Source: Acidobacteriota bacterium (lineage in GTDB: Bacteria > Acidobacteriota > Terriglobia > Bryobacterales > JACQDG01). Taken from it: 7,806 bases of DNA. The notes below the pieces were generated by a model. The model made no database searches. It was not told where the DNA came from and saw nothing but the letters and a program-made list of their open reading frames with translations. Positions 4,986 to 7,806 of this stretch are shown here, piece by piece. How positions within the stretch are numbered: position 1 is the stretch's first letter; each line of letters starts with the position of its first letter. The translations under genes and the position numbers were made by a program. The stretch is from assembly GCA_016201185.1 (NCBI GenBank), contig JACQDG010000305.1, forward strand, positions 1 to 7,806, written 5' to 3'.

Positions 4986-6176
4986 TTACGCTTTGACCGC
5001 GGGCTGGTCTTCCTTGGAGTACGCACCTTCGGCGTCCTTTCCCTGCGGCAATTTGTCCAAAGCCGCCGGTTTCTCATTTCCGTTAGCGGAAGCATCGCCC
5101 GCATCTTGCGCTGGAGAAGCCGGAATGATCCCTCGCCACTTCTCGATCGCCTCCACGAGTCTGTCCACACGGATCAGCATCTGCGAGATCTGCGCAGAAA
5201 AATCCTCGGCAAAGGGTCTGTCCTTGTGGATCGGCAAAGGACGCGCCACCTTCATCAGGCCGCCGTTCGAGGGAAGGGCGACGCCAGCACGCTCCAGGGA
5301 AGCCGGCCCCAGCAGCGCGCTGCACTGGTGGTTGTGACCGGAGTCGAGTTGTGAGGGAGAACTCTTGCAAAACTCAGCCAGCGCGAAATCGCGAACGGTA
5401 TCGTGGACCAGCTCTTCATCGATGAGCCGGCGTCCCAGGGCGCAGGCGAGTGCCATGGCGTTGTAGCAAAGGGTATTGATATTGCGCGGAATGCCCTGCG
5501 AAGCATGCGCGATGACAGTGGCTGCCTCGGATGTAAACAGCCGTCTTTTGCGACCGACCACCTCCAGCCGATGTTGAATGTAGGTTTCGACCTCGGTTTC
5601 CGTCAGGGGACGGATGCGGCAGGAGACGTTTACGCGCTGGCCCAGTTGCTCCAGTTGCTGCGTCTTCAGTCTCAGGACCAAGTCCGGTTGGCCAGCCAGG
5701 ATGATCTGCAACAACTTCTCCTGTGTCGTTTCAAGATTGGAGAGCAGGCGAATGTTTTCCAGGGTAAGGTCGCTCAAGCTCTGGGCTTCATCGCATATCA
5801 CGACTGCCTTTCGCCCCTGGCTCCGCCGATCAAGTAGAAAGCCTTGCAATCTCTGCCAATTCTGAAAGTAATTCTCCTCCCCGCCTTCCACGGTCAGGCC
5901 AGACATAACCGCCTTGAGTAGCTCGTTCTTGTCGTCGAAGGAGCACGCCAGAGTGGCAAAGTCGGCCCGTCCCTTCATGCGCTGTCGCAGATAGCGGAGC
6001 AGCGTGGTTTTCCCCATGCCCGGAGCAGCCACCATTACCGCAAAGCCACGGCCCTCGACGATGCCGTAGTAGAGGGAAGACAGAGCTTCCCGGTGCTCGC
6101 GCCCGAGGAAGAGAAATCTCGGATCGGGGGTGACCCCGAAAGGATCTCCGATTACTCCAAAGTGCTGTAAGAACAC
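4986..6176 (-). CDS. ExeA/GspA-like AAA+ ATPase (EPS/PEP-CTERM-locus type)
   Basis: The protein has 396 residues and begins MFLQHFGVIGDPFGVTPDPR, the usual N-terminus of ExeA-type ATPases. Walker A is AAPGMGKT at 50-57 with Lys56; its first position is Ala rather than the usual Gly. Walker B is VVICDE at 125-130 with Asp129 and Glu130. IILAGQPDL at 158-166 and the LGQRV segment with Arg181 (candidate arginine finger) follow, then a lid region with GIPRNINTL. Family members energise assembly or export across the envelope; in PEP-CTERM-associated EPS loci a relative (TIGR03015 type) is a marker gene. Residues about 275-396 form a variable tail with a short predicted helix (about 325-345) and an Ala/Lys/Asp-rich end; no peptidoglycan-binding domain is seen. 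The GTG start at 6176 matches the family N-terminus, has AAAGG nine bases upstream and overlaps the wzz-like gene by 25 bases. Unlike the kinase-like neighbour, its catalytic motifs look intact. The exact role is inferred. Confidence 0.9.
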   Translation of the reverse strand: MFLQHFGVIGDPFGVTPDPRFLFLGREHREALSSLYYGIVEGRGFAVMVAAPGMGKTTLLRYLRQRMKGRADFATLACSFDDKNELLKAVMSGLTVEGGEENYFQNWQRLQGFLLDRRSQGRKAVVICDEAQSLSDLTLENIRLLSNLETTQEKLLQIILAGQPDLVLRLKTQQLEQLGQRVNVSCRIRPLTETEVETYIQHRLEVVGRKRRLFTSEAATVIAHASQGIPRNINTLCYNAMALACALGRRLIDEELVHDTVRDFALAEFCKSSPSQLDSGHNHQCSALLGPASLERAGVALPSNGGLMKVARPLPIHKDRPFAEDFSAQISQMLIRVDRLVEAIEKWRGIIPASPAQDAGDASANGNEKPAALDKLPQGKDAEGAYSKEDQPAVKA

Positions 6177-7744
6177 ACTGCCTTGCCTTTCGGGATCGTT
6201 GCCAGCACAGGCAAACCCGTGTAAGTAATCAACTCAGTCGCCCCCCAGATCGACGGGTTGAAATGCTCGGCCATCAAAGCGCAACCTGCCCCGGCGAATG
6301 CCGCCACTACCAGGCCGAGCAGCAGAATGAGCAACTGGTGGCGCTCCACGGGCAGAGCCGGAGGTACAGCCCGTTCTAGGACCGAAACGTTCAGGATCTT
6401 CTGCTGATCCATGGCGTCCGCGATGCGGGACTCCTCCTGCTTCTTTTGGTACAAGAGGTAGTTCTCTTCGGCCACCTTCACGCGGCGCTGCAGGTCCTTG
6501 TGATCGGCGGTGAGCCTCTCGAGCGTCTGCTGATTATCTTTGTAATACATTAGATCCTTGGCGACGCTGGTCCGCCGGGCCCACAGTCCGGCAATCAGAG
6601 ACTCCGTCCGCAGCAGCTCTCCCTCGACCGACTGCCGGATGGGGTTGGGCGTCTCCGTCTGATCGACAACCGTCGCGGCCTGCTCTCGCTCGAGGGTCGT
6701 GCGGGTGTCGCGAATCTGTTTCTCGACCTCTTGAACCAGCCGGTAGCCGGGGTCATATTTTGTCAGCAGTTCCGTGCGCTTGTTTTCCAGTTCTACTAGC
6801 AGGCTCTTCAGCCTCTCCATCAGCGCTTCATTGCGCGCCGTCCGGCTCTGAGCCTGGATGGTGACCGGCAACGACTCCAACTGGCGGCGCAAGAGCGCGG
6901 CCCGCTGTTCGGCGTCGCGAATTTGGGATTCCGTTTCTTGGAAACTTGCCTCCAGCGCCGTGACTCGCGACAGGTTGGCCTGCTTCTGCTGCTCCAGCAG
7001 GGATATCTCCCGGCGCTGCTGGAAAGCGCTAAGCACCCGCTGCGCCTCCCCCAACGCCTGCTTGTAATACTCGGCCTGGTGCGTGAAAAAGCCGGAAGTC
7101 TCCTGGTTACGATGAACGGCCGAATGTTGTTCCAGGTACAAAGCGGCGGCGGTATTGAGGACTTCCGCGGCCAGGACGGGATCCCTGGCCGCGTACTTGA
7201 CCGAGATCAAGCTTGTTTTCCTAATCGGACTTACGCGGAGATCTTTTTCCAGATCGAGCACCGCCTGCGTTAGAAGCTTTGGCCTGTCGGCTGCATCGAA
7301 ACCTTCATTCGGCAGCAAGTGGCATATCTGAATCGTCTTCTCCAGCAGACTCCTGCTCCTGAAAAGCTCGATTTCCGAGCTGACCTCCGATTCGCTCACC
7401 TCGATAAGAGGCCTCGGCACGCCCCTGTCGGCGGTCACGGGCGGTTCCAGGCGCTCCCGCCTGAGGAATAGCTTCAGCTCTGCTTCGTACTTGCGGGGTG
7501 TGAGCAGGGTACCAGCGATTGTTGCTCCCCAAACCGCTAGGAAGACTGCAGAGATGAGCTTTTTGTGCCGGCCCCATAGAGCCCGAAGGCGGTGTAGGCT
7601 ATACCTGTCGCTTGCGGTATCCACACCCCAGAAATACCGGCGCCGGAGGTGTGGCGGAGGCGGAAGCGTCAGCGAGTTGTCTGGCACCCCTCCCGCATCT
7701 TCGTCAGTCCAGTGATCTTGCCTGTCTTCGCTTGGTTGACTCAT
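6152..7744 (-). CDS. Polysaccharide co-polymerase / chain-length determinant (Wzz/GumC family)
   Basis: This 530-residue inner-membrane protein has a proline-rich polar N-terminus (1-60), a first membrane helix at about 63-81 followed by the Wzz motif YEAELKLFL at 86-94, a long periplasmic part, and a second membrane helix at about 469-491. The periplasmic part is rich in Glu, Gln and Arg with heptad-like segments at about 221-300, 305-360 and 375-440, forming the coiled coil of this family. Just before helix 2 is the typical EESRIADAMDQQKILNVSV region (438-456) and the Pro-rich AVPPALPVE (459-467). Such proteins oligomerise and set polymer length, working with the Wza exporter and a cytoplasmic tyrosine kinase. 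The kinase domain is not fused, as in split Wzz/CpsC-CpsD systems; the separate kinase-like protein two genes downstream appears catalytically dead. The ATG at 7744 has only a weak Shine-Dalgarno-like GGA nine bases upstream. The end overlaps the ATPase start. Confidence 0.93.
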   Translation of the reverse strand: MSQPSEDRQDHWTDEDAGGVPDNSLTLPPPPHLRRRYFWGVDTASDRYSLHRLRALWGRHKKLISAVFLAVWGATIAGTLLTPRKYEAELKLFLRRERLEPPVTADRGVPRPLIEVSESEVSSEIELFRSRSLLEKTIQICHLLPNEGFDAADRPKLLTQAVLDLEKDLRVSPIRKTSLISVKYAARDPVLAAEVLNTAAALYLEQHSAVHRNQETSGFFTHQAEYYKQALGEAQRVLSAFQQRREISLLEQQKQANLSRVTALEASFQETESQIRDAEQRAALLRRQLESLPVTIQAQSRTARNEALMERLKSLLVELENKRTELLTKYDPGYRLVQEVEKQIRDTRTTLEREQAATVVDQTETPNPIRQSVEGELLRTESLIAGLWARRTSVAKDLMYYKDNQQTLERLTADHKDLQRRVKVAEENYLLYQKKQEESRIADAMDQQKILNVSVLERAVPPALPVERHQLLILLLGLVVAAFAGAGCALMAEHFNPSIWGATELITYTGLPVLATIPKGKAVCSYSTLE

Positions 7745-7806
7745 CGATCAGATTCCAGGTCGTTTTACGGCGGCCCCCGATTCGCCGCACCTGTTTTTAG
7801 CGCCAA
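7745..7806 (-). other. Upstream edge of the wzz-like gene
   Basis: These 62 bases contain no recognisable gene. A five-base inverted repeat (GCGGC 7770-7774, GCCGC 7784-7788, nine-base loop) could form a small hairpin about 25 bases before the ATG. No good promoter hexamers are seen. The upstream neighbour, in such loci often a Wza-type exporter, is outside the window. Confidence 0.3.

Noticed and set aside
4925..5170. An N-terminal extension of the pseudokinase rich in Arg, Lys and Ser.
   Set aside because: It overlaps the end of the ATPase gene in another frame and has no Shine-Dalgarno signal. The GTG at 4924 gives the typical MSRxFExLKKA start.
6124..6139. A perfect inverted repeat TCGGGG/CCCCGA with a four-base loop.
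   Set aside because: It lies inside the conserved FGVTPDP coding segment of the ATPase, where codon choice explains it.
7770..7788. A small hairpin before the wzz-like gene as an anti-terminator target.
   Set aside because: Five-pair stem only, no U run in the transcribed direction, and the full leader is outside the window.

Overview
The window looks like part of an exopolysaccharide (EPS) biosynthesis operon from a moderately GC-rich bacterium. Seven genes all lie on the minus strand, so transcription runs from the right end (7806) towards base 1. The organism cannot be fixed from sequence alone. A Wzz-type chain-length protein, an ExeA-type AAA ATPase, a tyrosine-kinase-like protein and a specialised NusG paralogue together recall EPS loci of Acidobacteriota and Deltaproteobacteria, including the PEP-CTERM/exosortase-associated type. 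I favour Acidobacteriota, with low confidence. No rRNA, tRNA, CRISPR, transposase or phage gene was seen, and no gap exceeds about 210 bases.

Layout in transcription order: (1) 7744-6152, a Wzz/GumC-type polysaccharide co-polymerase with two membrane helices and a long coiled coil. (2) 6176-4986, an ExeA/GspA-like AAA ATPase that overlaps gene 1 by 25 bases. (3) 4924-4049, a protein with the fold of a bacterial tyrosine kinase (CpsD/Wzc cytoplasmic domain) but with all three nucleotide-binding motifs degraded; I call it a pseudokinase. (4) 3943-3359, a NusG/RfaH/LoaP-like elongation factor with a TTG start, preceded by a nested hairpin. (5) 3148-1523, a fusion of four membrane helices to an extended SDR nucleotide-sugar epimerase/dehydratase, with a repeat-containing C-terminal tail. 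(6) 1494-256, a DegT/ArnB-like PLP aminotransferase. (7) 256 to beyond base 1, the N-terminal 85 residues of a short PglC/WcaJ-type phosphoglycosyl transferase.

Proposed logic (inference): the SDR and the aminotransferase prepare a 4-amino sugar nucleotide, and the phosphoglycosyl transferase loads a sugar phosphate onto undecaprenyl phosphate to start the repeat unit. Wzz, with the pseudokinase and perhaps the ExeA-like ATPase, controls polymer length and export. The NusG paralogue keeps RNA polymerase processive through the long operon. The points most worth a second look are the ATPase-dead kinase homologue beside an apparently intact ATPase of another family, the membrane-anchored SDR, and the hairpins before the NusG-like gene and the SDR gene.
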